DNA of 64,000 nucleotides from Mercurialis annua. Its lineage: Eukaryota; Streptophyta; Magnoliopsida; Malpighiales; Euphorbiaceae. Position 1 is the stretch's first letter. Every line of letters starts with the position of its first letter. The notes beneath the pieces were generated by a model. It was not told the origin of the DNA, searched no databases, and was given only the letters and a program-made list of their open reading frames with translations. Below, one piece after another: positions 11,857 to 22,712 of the stretch. The stretch lies in NCBI RefSeq assembly GCF_937616625.2, contig NC_065575.1, positions 2,859,501 to 2,923,500 on the forward strand. Reading direction: 5' to 3'. The translations under genes and the position numbers were made by a program.

Positions 11857-12065
11857 GCTGAGGCACGATCGTGCCTCAGCAAAACAAAAGGGGTCTCGTT
11901 CAAGACCCAAGGATCTCGAACAAGACCTCCAAGTATACCAGGGTCGAGACCCTGATGGTCTCGAACGAGACCATCACAAGAATGACACGGGTCTCGTTCG
12001 AGACCAGAGGGTCTCGAACGAGACCCAACCTATTTCAGCACAGGTCTCGTTCGAGACCTGTGCTG
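11857..12065. repeat. Array of near-perfect palindromes with core CTCG(AA/TT)CGAG
   Basis: The array opens with a perfect 24-bp palindrome at 11857-11880 centred on CGATCG. It continues with six units sharing the core TCTCG-AA-CGAGA or TCTCG-TT-CGAGA. The best are 11952-11975 (11-bp arms), 12009-12026 (8-bp arms) and 12036-12065 (14-bp arms, 2-bp centre). The outer arms differ from unit to unit (TGATGG, GGG, CAGCACAG) but stay self-complementary. The first two units are imperfect. The same core occurs in the solo LTR at 7757-7900. The 73-codon open frame through this array is a consequence of the repeats, not a gene. Confidence 0.85.
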
Positions 12066-12676
12066 GGCGGGTCATATAATTTTTTTTTTTAAATCTTGGT
12101 CCATAGGCTTGAACCCACACAACCTTGCTCAAACCACAAAACGAACCACCAAAACTGAAAACGATCCAAATTTGTACCGGAAACTCATCGGAAGATTTAA
12201 TAAAAATTTACGGGTATTACAATGATAAATAATAATTTATTAAAAAATAATTATATTAGAATGCAGGAGTAAATCGTAAAAGTAATAATTAGTTGTTTTT
12301 ATTTTAAATGATGATTAAAAAAATCTGTTAATTATTCATTTAAAAAATAATTATTTTATAATGCGGGAGTAAATTGCGAGAGTAAATATTTGCTCCTTTA
12401 ATGATATTTAAATATAACATACATAAATATATAATAAGAATTTGAGTTGGTTAATATGGAGTTACTCGCGGGGAAACTTTCAGGTTAAAGAGATTTGGGT
12501 GGAGGTAATAGAAGAATGGATGATCTATTGGGAAGTTGGAAAGTTTGTGAAAATTACGGTTGTGTGACAAAGTATGGTATATCGCGGGATGGGTGGGTGA
12601 TGATATGCGACTGATTAAATAATATTTTATTTTACGATTTTAATTAAAAAAATTAAAATATTTTTTATTTTTAAAA

Positions 12677-12826
12677 ATGAGCGAAAAATTTAAATTTGTC
12701 GCTATAATTCGTTGCTAATTTTTTTAAAATCTGTCGTAAGTTTTTTTATTTCATCCCTACAAAATTTTGCAACTAAATGGGTAGCGACTGTTGCCAATCC
12801 GTCGTTATGGCTTTTTTCTAGTAGTG
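12677..12826. mobile_element. Possible right end of a CACTA-type element
   Basis: The sequence ends gcttttttctagTAGTG at 12826, the complement of the CACTA terminus common in plant En/Spm-type elements. The interior has the typical 'gtcgctataattcgttgc' and 'gtagcgactgttgccaatcc' phrasing. I could not find a matching left end or a target duplication, so this is a fragment at best. The rest of 12066-13264 is AT-rich and holds no gene that I can see. Two 'agggggtaatagttgatttaat' repeats lie at about 13120-13180. Confidence 0.4.
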
Positions 12827-13264
12827 AATTTTTTTTATCAAAAGAAATTTATAAACATCAAAAACTTAATTAAATTCAGTATAATTTTTTAATTGATTTT
12901 TTGATGTTTATATCTCTTTTAATAAAAAATTATTCTTAATCTTATTTTAATAAACTAATTTTTTTAGCTAATGTTATAGTTTGATAGACATTTTAAATTA
13001 TTTTTAATCAATTATTTGAAATTTTTAGCAGTTTTATGGACTTTTTTGAAAGAAATATAAGTTTAAGGGCCAAGCAATCAGACCCTTTGAATAAGTCAAA
13101 TAACATAATGTTTAACAAAAGGGGGTAGTAGTTAATTTAATCAAATGTCAGGGGGTAATAGTTGATTTAATTAAACGTCAAGAGTAAACAATTAAATTTT
13201 TTAAAGTCATGGAGTAACTAGTAATTATGATTTAAAGTCAAGGAAATTAGTAATAATCTCTTAA

Positions 13265-13920
13265 ATATATTATACTATCACACCCATCTGGTAAATTTTT
13301 TGTTAGTAAACTTAACCAAAAGGTTAGATTTGACCTTCAAACTTATTTTTTGTCTAGTTTCATCTGAACATTGTTAATATTTTTTAAATAAATAAATTTT
13401 CTAAAATAATAATAAATTTTCTAAAAAATTATAAAATTATAATATAAAATTTCAACAAAATATATTTATATATTTGATAAAACATTCTAAAAATATTATA
13501 TAACATTTCAACAAATAAACTAGGTACAATTACATTGATGTTGAATATATAATTTTTTTTATAAAGATCATTTATTAACTATATAATTATATATGAAAAT
13601 CATTAAAATGTGATGATATATGAATCTAAAATTTATCTAATATATTCATGTTCAATAAGATTTATAATATCGTATTTTAATAATTTAGTATTTGAAATAT
13701 TATTTAAATATTTTGGGAATTTTTAATAAAATTTATAAATATATTTTTATTAAAATATTACATCATATTTTAATTAATTTTATTGTTATTTGTTTTTTTT
13801 ATTTTTTTAACAATTCTCGAATTAAACTGGACAAACATTAAGTTTAAAGGTTAAATTTAATCCTTTAACCGAGTCGACTAACGGAAAAGTTACTAGACGA
13901 GTGTGATAATGTAATATATC
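13265..13920. repeat. 660-bp element with about 110-bp inverted ends
   Basis: The left end (atattatactatcacaccc ... gtctagtttcatctgaac) and the right end (its complement, ending gtgtgataatgtaatatat) pair imperfectly over about 110 bases. The centre is very AT-rich. This is a MITE-like foldback element; its family and target duplication are unclear. Confidence 0.6.
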
Positions 13921-14023
13921 TAAACATGAAGGGTGTTAAAATGGATTTACAAAAACCAAAAAGTTGGATCAGTGTATTTCACTAAAAAACTGGAGGGATT
14001 TAGTAATTTACCCAATATAATTT

Positions 14024-14313
14024 GGGTTATTTGCAAATTAATACACAAAATTTACCCTAATTTGCAATTACAACACGAACTTTAATACTTGGCAAATTGG
14101 TACACCGATTTTCATTTTTTGGCGAATTGATACACCGAACTGGAAAAACACTAACGTGGACATTGTCATATATAGCCACGTGTTGTTGTATGATTGGTCG
14201 GTGTACTAATTTGCCAACAAAATGAAAGGTGGTGTATTAATTTGCCAAGATTCAAAGTTCGTGTTGTAATTGCAAATTAGGGTAAAGTTCGTGCATTATT
14301 TTGCAATTAACCC
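14024..14313. mobile_element. Foldback MITE, Mutator-like
   Basis: The long arms pair over most of the element. The left begins GGGTTATTTGCAAATTAATA, the right ends ttgcaattaaCCC, and both carry taccctaatttgcaattac. The flanks atataattt and atataaatt are a probable 9-bp target duplication with one change. A GGGTTAATT-type terminus is shared with the better-defined element at 34642-35011. Confidence 0.75.
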
Positions 14314-14319
14314 ATATAA

Positions 14320-14372
14320 ATTTAGTTCTCTATGTCTAGTTCTTGAAAAACCTTAACCCTAACATTAACTGT
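14320..14372 (+). repeat. Degraded copy of the eS17 upstream region
   Basis: Bases 14320-14372 (atataaatttagttctctatgtc ... aaccttaaccctaac) resemble 18005-18060 directly upstream of the eS17 gene (aatttagttccctatgtcc ... ccctaaccctaac). A short ACAATGGGTA follows, faintly like the eS17 start context, but no eS17 coding sequence remains. This may be a remnant of a duplicated or retrocopied gene start, or a shared repeat. Confidence 0.4.
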
Positions 14373-14884
14373 AAAATTTGTCTACAATGGGTATTTTAGT
14401 AGGATTTGCATGGAGAAGTTGTATAAATATAAACCAGTTTTGATTTTCATGGAAAACATGTGATATTTGTAAGAGAAAAAACATGAGATATTTGAAGCAT
14501 ATCATTTGCATGAATTAACATTATCAAGATATAGCCAATTTATTTAACATAATCTGGACATTCAATTTTTTGTTGGTTCAAAGAAGTATAATAGTTGGTT
14601 TATTTATATCATTATGCTTAATAAATATTGTGGATCCTTTATATGATATTGGAGGAAATTACATCTTCAACTAAGTAATTCTTTAAATCGTGTATTGATT
14701 AATTAGGTTCCTTTCCTCTCCTATTTCTCTCTGTGCAAGAAAACCCTAAGCTTTTCTTCCTCTTTCATTGGGCCGCATCATTATAAGGAAACGGTTTCTT
14801 GGCTAAAAACACCTCGTTGATTTTAGATTTTTCATAATCTCTTCTCTTGACATTAAATAAATGGCTTTTCATATATACCGGTTC

Positions 14885-15272
14885 TTTTTTTTATGTTCTT
14901 TTTTTAGTTTTATCTTTGTGCAAGCGTCTTCGGCGGCTCTGACGTCATTCAAGCGTTTCCAGTGGCAATCCGGCATATCCGACATCTTTCTGGGGTCTCC
15001 GCCGTACATCCGTCGCACTTTCAGCTTCTCCTTCCTCTCCGACATCCCGGTATATTCGGAGAGGTGGAAGATTAAATTTTTTTTTTATGTTCTTTTTTTA
15101 GTTTTATCTTTGTGCAAGCGTCTTCGGCGGCTCTGACGTCATTCAAGCGTTTCCAGTGGCAATCCGGCATATCCGACATCTTTCTGGGGTCTCCGCCGTA
15201 CATCCGTCGCACTTTCAGCTTCTCCTTCCTCTCCGACATCCCGGTATATTCGGAGAGGTGGAAGATTAAATT
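14885..15272 (+). repeat. Tandem duplication, 2 copies of 194 bp
   Basis: Two nearly identical copies (about 14885-15078 and 15079-15272) lie head to tail. Each runs from tttatgttctttttttag through gcaagcgtcttcggcggctc to gaggtggaagattaaattt. Each unit is richer in G+C than its surroundings. An open frame of 91 codons (14861-15136) starts in copy 1 with a hydrophobic, signal-peptide-like stretch (FFFLCSFFSFIFVQASSAA) but runs out in copy 2. I do not call it a gene. Confidence 0.85.
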
Positions 15273-17575
15273 TACAAATTTAATTTCTTGAACTAATTTT
15301 AAGTCTTAGATTTTTGATATATTGCTTTTTTATTGTATTCTTTTAATTTTTTTATACTCATATTTGGCTAGATTTATTATTTGATAGATCTACTATTTGA
15401 TTTAGTGTGAGTTTGTTAAATGACCCTAAGAGTTTTTGTAACAATTTGCTAGCATAGTTGGTGTGGCTAGGCCCGAGATTTTTATAAATCGTTTATCATT
15501 AATGAAGTTTCTATATTTTCCGACAAAAAACTAAGTAATTTTTTTATTATATGATGTTTTCTTTATTGTATATATGATGAGACAATTTTTTTTTATTTCT
15601 CATACTAAAATAATTCAAACATGCACCGATCCCGTTAGTAGAAACAGTATTACTCGTAAATTTCATAGTGTAAAACTTTAATCAATTTATAAATTGTGTT
15701 GCAGGTGATAGGATAAAAAATCATATCCCATTAATTTTATTCTCAACTCATTCTAACAAATTAAAATAAGCTAATTTCTAAATATAATAATTTTACTATG
15801 TCAAAATTTGGCCTATTGTCAAAATTTAGAGTTTCATATGTTTCCTTGAACTGCATCTCAAAAGTATATTAGATTCAATCCAATTTGATTAATTTTATAA
15901 AATTTAAAACAAACCATACTATAAAAAAATAAAATAAGTACAAACCAAATCAAATATTCAATTAACTAAAATTTAAAACTATTTCAATTCAGTTTGATTT
16001 GATTTGTATAAATTTAGGAAGTTTATATGATCATTTAGGAAGTTTATTCGATTCAGTTTGATTTGATTCAGCAGCTCTTGAAGATGCAATTGTGATTGCT
16101 AGATGTTTGTCGCGGAAGATGCTCGAAGCGGATCAGTTAGAAGATTCGAGCAAACAAATTATGTCTGGAAAAATTGGAGAAGCATTTGAGATGTATGTGA
16201 AAGAAAGAAGAATGAGATTGGTTTGGCTATCGGCTCACACTTTAACTAAAATTTAAAACTATTTCGATTCAGTTTGATTTGATTTGTATAAATTTAGATT
16301 ACAAATTACATATCATAATTAAATTAATATATGTTGTTTAAGTAAATATTTATACATAAATATTTACATAATTAAATTAAACACACACAAGTACGATATC
16401 GACCAAAAATAGTGATTTAGAAAAATTGAACCAACCGAAAATATGAAAAAAAAAAAAACGAAACAGCCAAACAGAAGAATAAAAAACTCCTAAAAAACAA
16501 ACTTACTGATTTAACAATTTATTTAGTGAATAATATAATCATCATAAACTATAAATTATTCAAGCTAAAATAACTTTAAAAAGTAAATTTCAAATCATTC
16601 AATTGATTTCCTCTATCCGGTTTTAGAATGAGTTATGGGCCATCACGGTCCTAAATTTGTGCATAAACACCCCTTCATTGTCGGGTCATTTGAAAAAACA
16701 TTTCCGTTCTTGGGGGCTTTCTTTCGGGCTCCTCTCGATCTTATTCGTAGTTGAATTTTTCTGAATTTTTTTATAAATATAACTGCTTTAAATTTAGTTT
16801 AGTAATTATTTTGTGACTTAAAAAAAGTCCTTCCAAGCAATTAGAGTCATTACTTTTTATTTTTAGTTAAATTAACTCCTAAATTATACAAAATATATGT
16901 GTTTATAGATTGAGGCAATTATTTTTAGTTTTTCATGTTGTTAATTTATTGTATAGGAAGTTTATATGATCATTTTTTGTTTTTAAAAATATACTTTATA
17001 ATCTTTTTTGATAGAAGTGTTAAATTTAATTTTAAACATTATAAAGTCTACCAGATGTATTGCACCTAAGATTTTTTTTTTTTATGAATACCTAAGACAT
17101 ATATATATATATATAGTTAATCTAAAATTGTTTCAATAGTAAAATAATTTTTTAATTAAATTATAACTTCTATTTCATTATTGATTTTATTTTATAAATA
17201 GTTTATTATTTAATTTATAGTTTTAAAAAGGCTTAGTCATTCAACAACACCCGTTTTTTTGATTTTTTTCATTTACATCTTTAAAATCATCAATTTTGCC
17301 CCATTTTTCAGTTGTAGCCATTTGTCCAAATAGAATTGGAAAAAAATTATATTATTTGAATTTGGATTTTTATCATAATAAATTTTACAGATGAAGTATT
17401 TCCCTCTCTAATTTGGACAATTGGCTACAATTGAAAATGAAAATTAAAAAATGGGTTAAAATTTAAGATTTTGAACAGCGTGAACATAAACGGACAAAAT
17501 CAAAAAAGATAGAATATTTTTAAGTGGTTAGACTTTTTTAAAACTATAATAGAGATAAAATAAGAGCAAACCTGA
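15273..17575. other. AT-rich intergenic DNA with degraded repeats
   Basis: No intact gene. It contains the FAD-monooxygenase scrap described separately. There are direct 54-bp repeats at 15964-16017 and 16244-16297, and a 21-base phrase (starting aggaagtttatatgatcat) at both about 16017 and 16957. An (AT)n tract lies near 17100. Sequence near 15410-15530, ending ttaatgaagtttctatatttt, resembles the 3' tail of plant LINEs, but this is a weak resemblance. Confidence 0.4.
16071..16243 (+). pseudogene. Fragment of an FAD-dependent monooxygenase gene
   Basis: The + strand frame from 16071 reads AALEDAIVIARCLSRK, then KIGEAFEMYVKERRMRLVWL, with no stop over about 57 codons. ALEDA(V/I)VLARCL and the KERRxRLVWL stretch are typical of the C-terminal part of plant FAD monooxygenases (MO1/CTF2-like, salicylate-hydroxylase-type fold). 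Nothing upstream supplies the FAD-binding domain, and the fragment is bounded by two direct copies of a 54-bp repeat (15964-16017 and 16244-16297). It is therefore an isolated gene scrap, probably captured during repair or transposition. Confidence 0.65.
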
Positions 17576-17920
17576 GCCCCTGATATTTATTATAATTCAC
17601 ATTTTAATTCCTCGTGTTTGAAAACCAAACGATTTCATTTTTATTTCTGTTAATGATTTAGTCCTTCCGTTCATTTTTATTGTTAGTCAACTGAATCAAC
17701 AAAACTATATGGTCCTCCGTTTTTATTTCTCCCACTTTTATTTTTGTCAATGACTTCATCCCTCATTTTATAAAAATTATTTTACCCTTAAATACTTTAA
17801 CTCCATCGACTAACACCAAATATAGACATAGAGATTAAACTGTTGAAAAAAATAAAAGTGACATTTGATTGTCAAACAAAAGGGACTAAAATATAAATTA
17901 TGTCAAATATAGAGGGTCTC
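17576..17920. repeat. Foldback MITE-like element, copy B
   Basis: The ends pair imperfectly: tgatatttattataattcac on the left and the complement of aaattatgtcaaatatagag on the right. The interior shares 'tttagtccttccgttcattttt' and 'gttgaaaaaaataaaagtga' phrases with the element at 6030-6397. It lies about 190 bp upstream of the eS17 gene and so could affect its promoter. Confidence 0.55.
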
Positions 17921-18035
17921 ATAGTTCATAAAATAATGTAATATTCAAAAACTAATAAAACATAAACATAGGGATTAAACTGAACATTTACAAAAATTAA
18001 GAAAATATAAATTTAGTTCCCTATGTCCAGTTTGT

Positions 18036-18061
18036 AAAAAACCCTAACCCTAACCCTAACT
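18036..18061 (+). promoter_or_regulatory. Telo-box/CCCTAA cluster before eS17
   Basis: AAAAACCCTAA continues into further CCCTAA units, giving three to four tandem CCCTAA copies that end 46 bases before the eS17 ATG. Telo-boxes at the transcription start are characteristic of plant ribosomal protein genes. The repeat step is six bases (TTAGGG type), not the seven-base plant telomere repeat, so this is not a telomere remnant of the usual plant kind. Confidence 0.7.
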
Positions 18062-18106
18062 CCGGCGGCCTGCATTTCTCTGGTTACGCACATACAATCT
18101 CACAAA

Positions 18107-18547
18107 ATGGGTAGGGTCCGAACAAAGACGGTGAAGAAATCATCCCGTCAGGTAATCGAACGGTACTATTCACGTATGACCCACGATTTCCACACGAACA
18201 AGAAGATTCTCGAAGAAGTCGCCATTATCCCATCGAAGCGGCTCCGTAACAAGATTGCCGGGTTTTCGACCCATTTGATGAAGCGGATCCAAAAGGGTCC
18301 CGTTCGCGGGATTTCACTGAAACTTCAAGAGGAAGAGAGGGAGCGGCGGATGGATTTTGTGCCGGAAGTTTCGGCAATTAAGACTGACTTGATTGAGGTT
18401 GACAAGGAGACGATTGATATGCTTTCGGCGCTCGGTATGAGTGATGTTCCGGGTATTGTTCAGGTCGAACTGGCTGCTGCCCCTGTTACTCAGTTTACTT
18501 TTGGTAGAGGGGCCGGTGCTGGTGCCGGCGGTGCAAAGAGGTTTTGA
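18107..18547 (+). CDS. RPS17: 40S ribosomal protein S17 (eS17)
   Basis: A structural component of the small cytosolic ribosomal subunit. The single uninterrupted frame of 146 codons begins [21 protein letters not shown], the invariant eS17 start. It continues through [53 protein letters not shown] and the acidic/hydrophobic DFVPEVSAI segment. The tail is gly/ala-rich and ends GGAKRF. Length and domain order match plant eS17. The ATG at 18107 is the first in the conserved frame and lies just after the telo-box leader. Absence of introns is usual for plant RPS17 genes, so it need not be a retrocopy. The coding region is markedly more G+C-rich than its surroundings. Confidence 0.97.
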   Translation: MGRVRTKTVKKSSRQVIERYYSRMTHDFHTNKKILEEVAIIPSKRLRNKIAGFSTHLMKRIQKGPVRGISLKLQEEERERRMDFVPEVSAIKTDLIEVDKETIDMLSALGMSDVPGIVQVELAAAPVTQFTFGRGAGAGAGGAKRF

Positions 18548-18550
18548 ATT

Positions 18551-20185
18551 TTGAATTTTATTGCTAGTTTTATGTTTTAGTGAATGTTTTTATGTTTTAT
18601 GGTTATATAGTTGTTGAATTGAAGCATGATGGATTCAAATTTTGATGCTTAATTTATATATTTGGATAGTATTATTTATTGTTATGTTGAATGGGATTGA
18701 TATTTGTTCATAATATGATCGAGTGGTTATGTAATTGTTTTGTCAATTTGCTGTTTTGTGTCTTGCAAAATTATGTTTTTGTTTGTTGTTTATCGGAGTT
18801 TTAAATTTGATTGTGGCGTAGACCGGATTGTTTGTCTATGAAGTGTATTGCTTCTTTGGTTGATTGGTCATCCGACCCTAGCTCGCCCATGAAACTCTTG
18901 AAGTCTGGGAGTTTTCATGAGCAGGAGGTATGGGGAGGAGCTCTCAAGGAGGTATGGGGAGGAGCTCTCAAATTATACATTACACATTACTTTTGATTGA
19001 TAGTAACATCAGTAGATTATTGATGAAACTCTGTTTGCTATTTTTGACTTGTGAGTAATTGTGTCTATTATGTGATTTATGAGGTTAGTGAAAGTAAGAA
19101 ATATGCATCAATCTAGATGTTGTTGACAACGATAGTGTCAATTTTGAAGAAAAAAAATGGTTATTTTGTCGATTTATTCGTACTAGTACCAGGATAACGT
19201 TAGTAGCATGGATAGTTTCTTGGTTAGTGAAGAACATGCTATTACTTTAAAAGCTTTTTATCCTTAACTTGTTGCTCTCTGATTTTAAATTTTCGTATAA
19301 TTAATGGGATCAGGTGTCTCTCATCTAAATGTTAGAGCTAATTTATAACAATTTCGTTGGAATTAGGCGTCGTCATTTTGAACAATCTTGAAAAAAATTG
19401 GCATTTCGCATGCCATTGTTACAGTGATGGTTGCTACATTTTCTTCGTTTGCTGTATTCTCTTTGTGCGTATCATTAGTTTGGATATAATTCTTGATGTG
19501 TTTTTCAGAATTCTACTTTCATTTGATTATTTTGGATAGTACTTTTGTCGGGTATCGAGTATTGCCCGATTTACTTCTTATCAGCGCCATAATGTTCATG
19601 TTAGATAAGTTTTAGGAATTTGTATTTCAATTTTGTTGCTCATTAATTGTAGTTATGGCTTTATTTTTTATCAATTTATACATTATTGTTAATATGAATT
19701 GTCAAAAGGAGTTTCAATTAATTCGGTTGGTGTGATCAATCCGGTTAATAAAACATTTTAATTTGATTCCTATTAAGAAAATTAATTAAATATTTTTTCA
19801 GCAATTTAATCAAATTCATCAACTAATTGGCCAATTTAATTTTATGTTTCTAGAATTTCAGTTTATTCAAATAATTTGGCTATTTCAAGTAAAGAGAAAA
19901 TCACGGCTAATATAATTTTGCTAAAATCGATCGCACGACTCATCCACCCATACACTTACCAAGTACTAACACTCACCCTGTGAATTGTCTTAAAACATTT
20001 ATAAAAGAGCAACAAAAGGAAGAGACCAATTAATGGATTTCACTTGTAAAAGGGAAATGAAAGAGAATCTACTGATTTCAAGAGTAAAAGACCAACCAAA
20101 TCAATGATCAATATCAGGTTTCTAAGGTTTAGATTAGGAATTTTTTTTAGCTAAGCAAAAACAAGCATAACAATAAAATGAACAT
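18551..20185. other. Intergenic DNA downstream of eS17
   Basis: It contains the eS17 3' region and otherwise no recognisable gene. A 24-bp direct duplication (ggaggtatggggaggagctc units) lies at 18924-18971. The open frame at 18811-18996 runs through it and has no family similarity. Confidence 0.5.
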
Positions 20186-22712
20186 CTAGGAAGAAAATTG
20201 CTCTTTCGACCTCTCTGTTGAGTTTATAAACCTGCGAGCACCATCCGAGCTCAGCTCTTCGTATACCTGGAGATGCGAAAACATAAGATCTATGGCATCA
20301 AAAGCATAAAATTGGTAATCTGATATGTGACTGCAAAAGGATAATGTGCATACCAGTCGCTTGTGAACTTGTTGAAAAGCATTGCAAAATTTCTTGGCCT
20401 CGGCGGCACCGACCTATAGATACCCACAATAAAATTTGTTAAAATGGTACCACAAAACTTCAAAGCATTGGATTCTTCATACATGATATAACTAGACCTT
20501 TTTCTTTCTTCTGAAAAACTTAAAAAAAAAATCCTCATTCTTTCCTAATTTTGCAAAAATAGGAATATCACATTTTCATGTAGTAATCCATCTTCAAGTT
20601 CTGAGTATGATGCCTAATCATACCAAAAAAAATGGCAAATGCATTCATCTAAATATTATATACACAAGACATGTTTGCCTACAGCATAGCAGACAACTTC
20701 GCAGCAACCTATATGAATACCACCAACTGCCAATACGCATTAGTCTCCAATGGCATAACTTAGTGATAGGAACGTATTGTTCAAACCTGCGGGTTGCAGA
20801 TTCAAATCTCCCCCTCCCAAGTTGTGATAAAAAAATGCCAACGAGCATTAAAATTATACCACAAAATGCTGCAATCGCAATAAGCGACACAATTTCAAAT
20901 GCAAGGATGAATAACACAATACCCCAGAATCCAGACACAAGATTTATTAATGAGCTGTAATCTCTTGGAACCACATGTATAATAAACAGTTAAAGAGTCT
21001 TAAGAAATTCTCAAAATCATCATCATAAAGGTCTACATCAGTCAAAAGAAACAAAAATGGTGTGGCATCACTAACTTAAATCAGCATCAGCCCGACCCAA
21101 ACTAAGTGTCCATGGTGAATGTATTTCTGATTCCAAGACACACCTCGAGCCAACCAACTTATAACAGTATTAGTACAAGTCCACGACACAACTCAAAAGA
21201 AAATTCATGCTCACTGAACTTCTGATATCAAAAAACAATTGCACCTTAGGAAGTATCATCAACTTTTTGCCCGCTAATGCTCAAGGTCTGCACTAATGCT
21301 ATGGTTCAAAATCTATAGAGATTATTTCATATAGGTTGGTCTACCAAAAAGCTCAAAAATCAACCAGTAAATAACTATATGTTACCACAAAAAATATACT
21401 AAAACACAGAAGAGTTCACTGTCGAGCAATTTGAGTAAGTAATATTGCATCATTATCACAAGAATGAGAATCCAAACAACAAATAAAATCAATAATAATA
21501 CCTTACTCTCAGCTGCTACCCTTAGCTTCTCCCAGAATGTTTCTGTTCAAGCAACCCACATGAAAAAAGTTGTAAACAAACACAGAAGTAAACCTAAATT
21601 TAATCATAAACTAGCAAGATATAAAGCATTTAAAAATAAACGAACTTAATTTTCATAAACAATAATTTAAGGCAAATATTTAAAATTAGGATTGGTTGAG
21701 GGGGGAATTAACATTTGAGACGCAAGAACAAATATGTTAGTGTTACAACTGTTTAAGCACATGAAACTAGTTAAAGTCCGAAAGCCCAACTCAGTATCAA
21801 CTTCATCTTCTCTAACCTATTCTTTGTTGTCTTCAGGAAAAAGAAACTACAAATTTAAATGGCAGATCTTTTTGAAAGCAGTGACATGTCATCAGCAAGA
21901 GAGGTGTTATTAAGAGCTCTAGCTCATGGTGTTAACAGTAGTACTACTATCTTTCCATTCTTATTTTGAGGGTCTTTGTATGCACATGATCTTGCATACT
22001 TGACTAAAACGATCGATCTTCCTTAATGCTTTTTCTTTCATGGCCCTATATGAATTTCTACAGTAAAATCAGCATTTACAAATAAATCCCGCTCAGCATT
22101 CACTTCAAGCTATCTTGCATGGAAATACCAAAACACTTAATGGGCAAAACCGCACTTTTCACAGGAATAAGTTATAGACATAATATTCTCGTGTTCCAGA
22201 CGCATTTACGAAAACAAAAACAAAACACCGAAATGTATACGACATCACAAGTTTCCCTGCAACATAGTCTTCAAAATACTCTTCTAATCAAATAAAGCAA
22301 GCAAACAAACTAGATTGAAACAAGAATAATACCACTTGAATCACCAGGCTGAGTCTGAATTTCCCTTCTGTTATTACTAGACTCCCCTTTTTCGGGTGGC
22401 TCCTCCAAAGCATCCTCCCACTTCTTCACCTACATACAATAAAAGTGCAAAAAAAATATCATCAAAATCAGCAAAGCTCAAATCTTTGCAAAAATATTTG
22501 CAAGTTTTTACAGTTACCTGATTAAGTGGTGGTTTAGAAGTTGATTGCTTTGATGGGTCTAAATCAATCTGAAAATTAAAACAAAATTGGATATTGAATC
22601 AAAAAAATTACAGAAAAAAGAAGAAGTAAAAGTTAATGGTAATTACATGATAATTGCTGGGTCGGACAAGGGGGAAGAGATTAAGGAGGCGTTGAAATTC
22701 ATCTTCTTCCAT
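20186..22712 (-). CDS. Conserved plant protein of unknown function, 131 aa
   Basis: Six exons join in frame with GT-AG sites: 22712-22647, 22568-22518, 22429-22333, 21542-21502, 20413-20354 and 20266-20186. The protein starts MEEDEFQRLLNLFPLVRPSNY. It then has a serine/lysine-rich, probably disordered linker (DPSKQSTSKPP; EEPPEKGESSNNRRE). The C-terminal half is helical and charged (ETFWEKLRVAAESKVGAAEA, KKFCNAFQQVHKRLVYEELS, ARRFINSTERS). No signal peptide or membrane segment is seen. I recognise the layout (FP-V-R near the N-terminus and a C-terminal FW-KL-AA / AKKFC-AFQ block) as that of a small uncharacterised plant family, but I can give no function. The start is the first ATG in frame, 12 bases after an in-frame TGA. 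The uninterrupted frame across five short introns supports a real gene. Confidence 0.85.

Noticed and set aside
11857..12065. CRISPR-like array
   Set aside because: The units are self-complementary with irregular spacing and no spacers of equal length, and the genome is a plant.
11871..12092. 73-codon open frame on the + strand
   Set aside because: It lies wholly in the palindrome array; the absence of stops follows from the repeated CTCGAACGAG units and no family is recognisable.
14861..15136. 91-codon frame with a signal-peptide-like start
   Set aside because: Runs across the 194-bp duplication and ends in copy 2. The second half repeats the start in the same frame; there is no known family and no exon continuation.
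18036..18061. Interstitial telomere
   Set aside because: Only three to four six-base units placed just before a ribosomal protein gene; fits a telo-box leader better.
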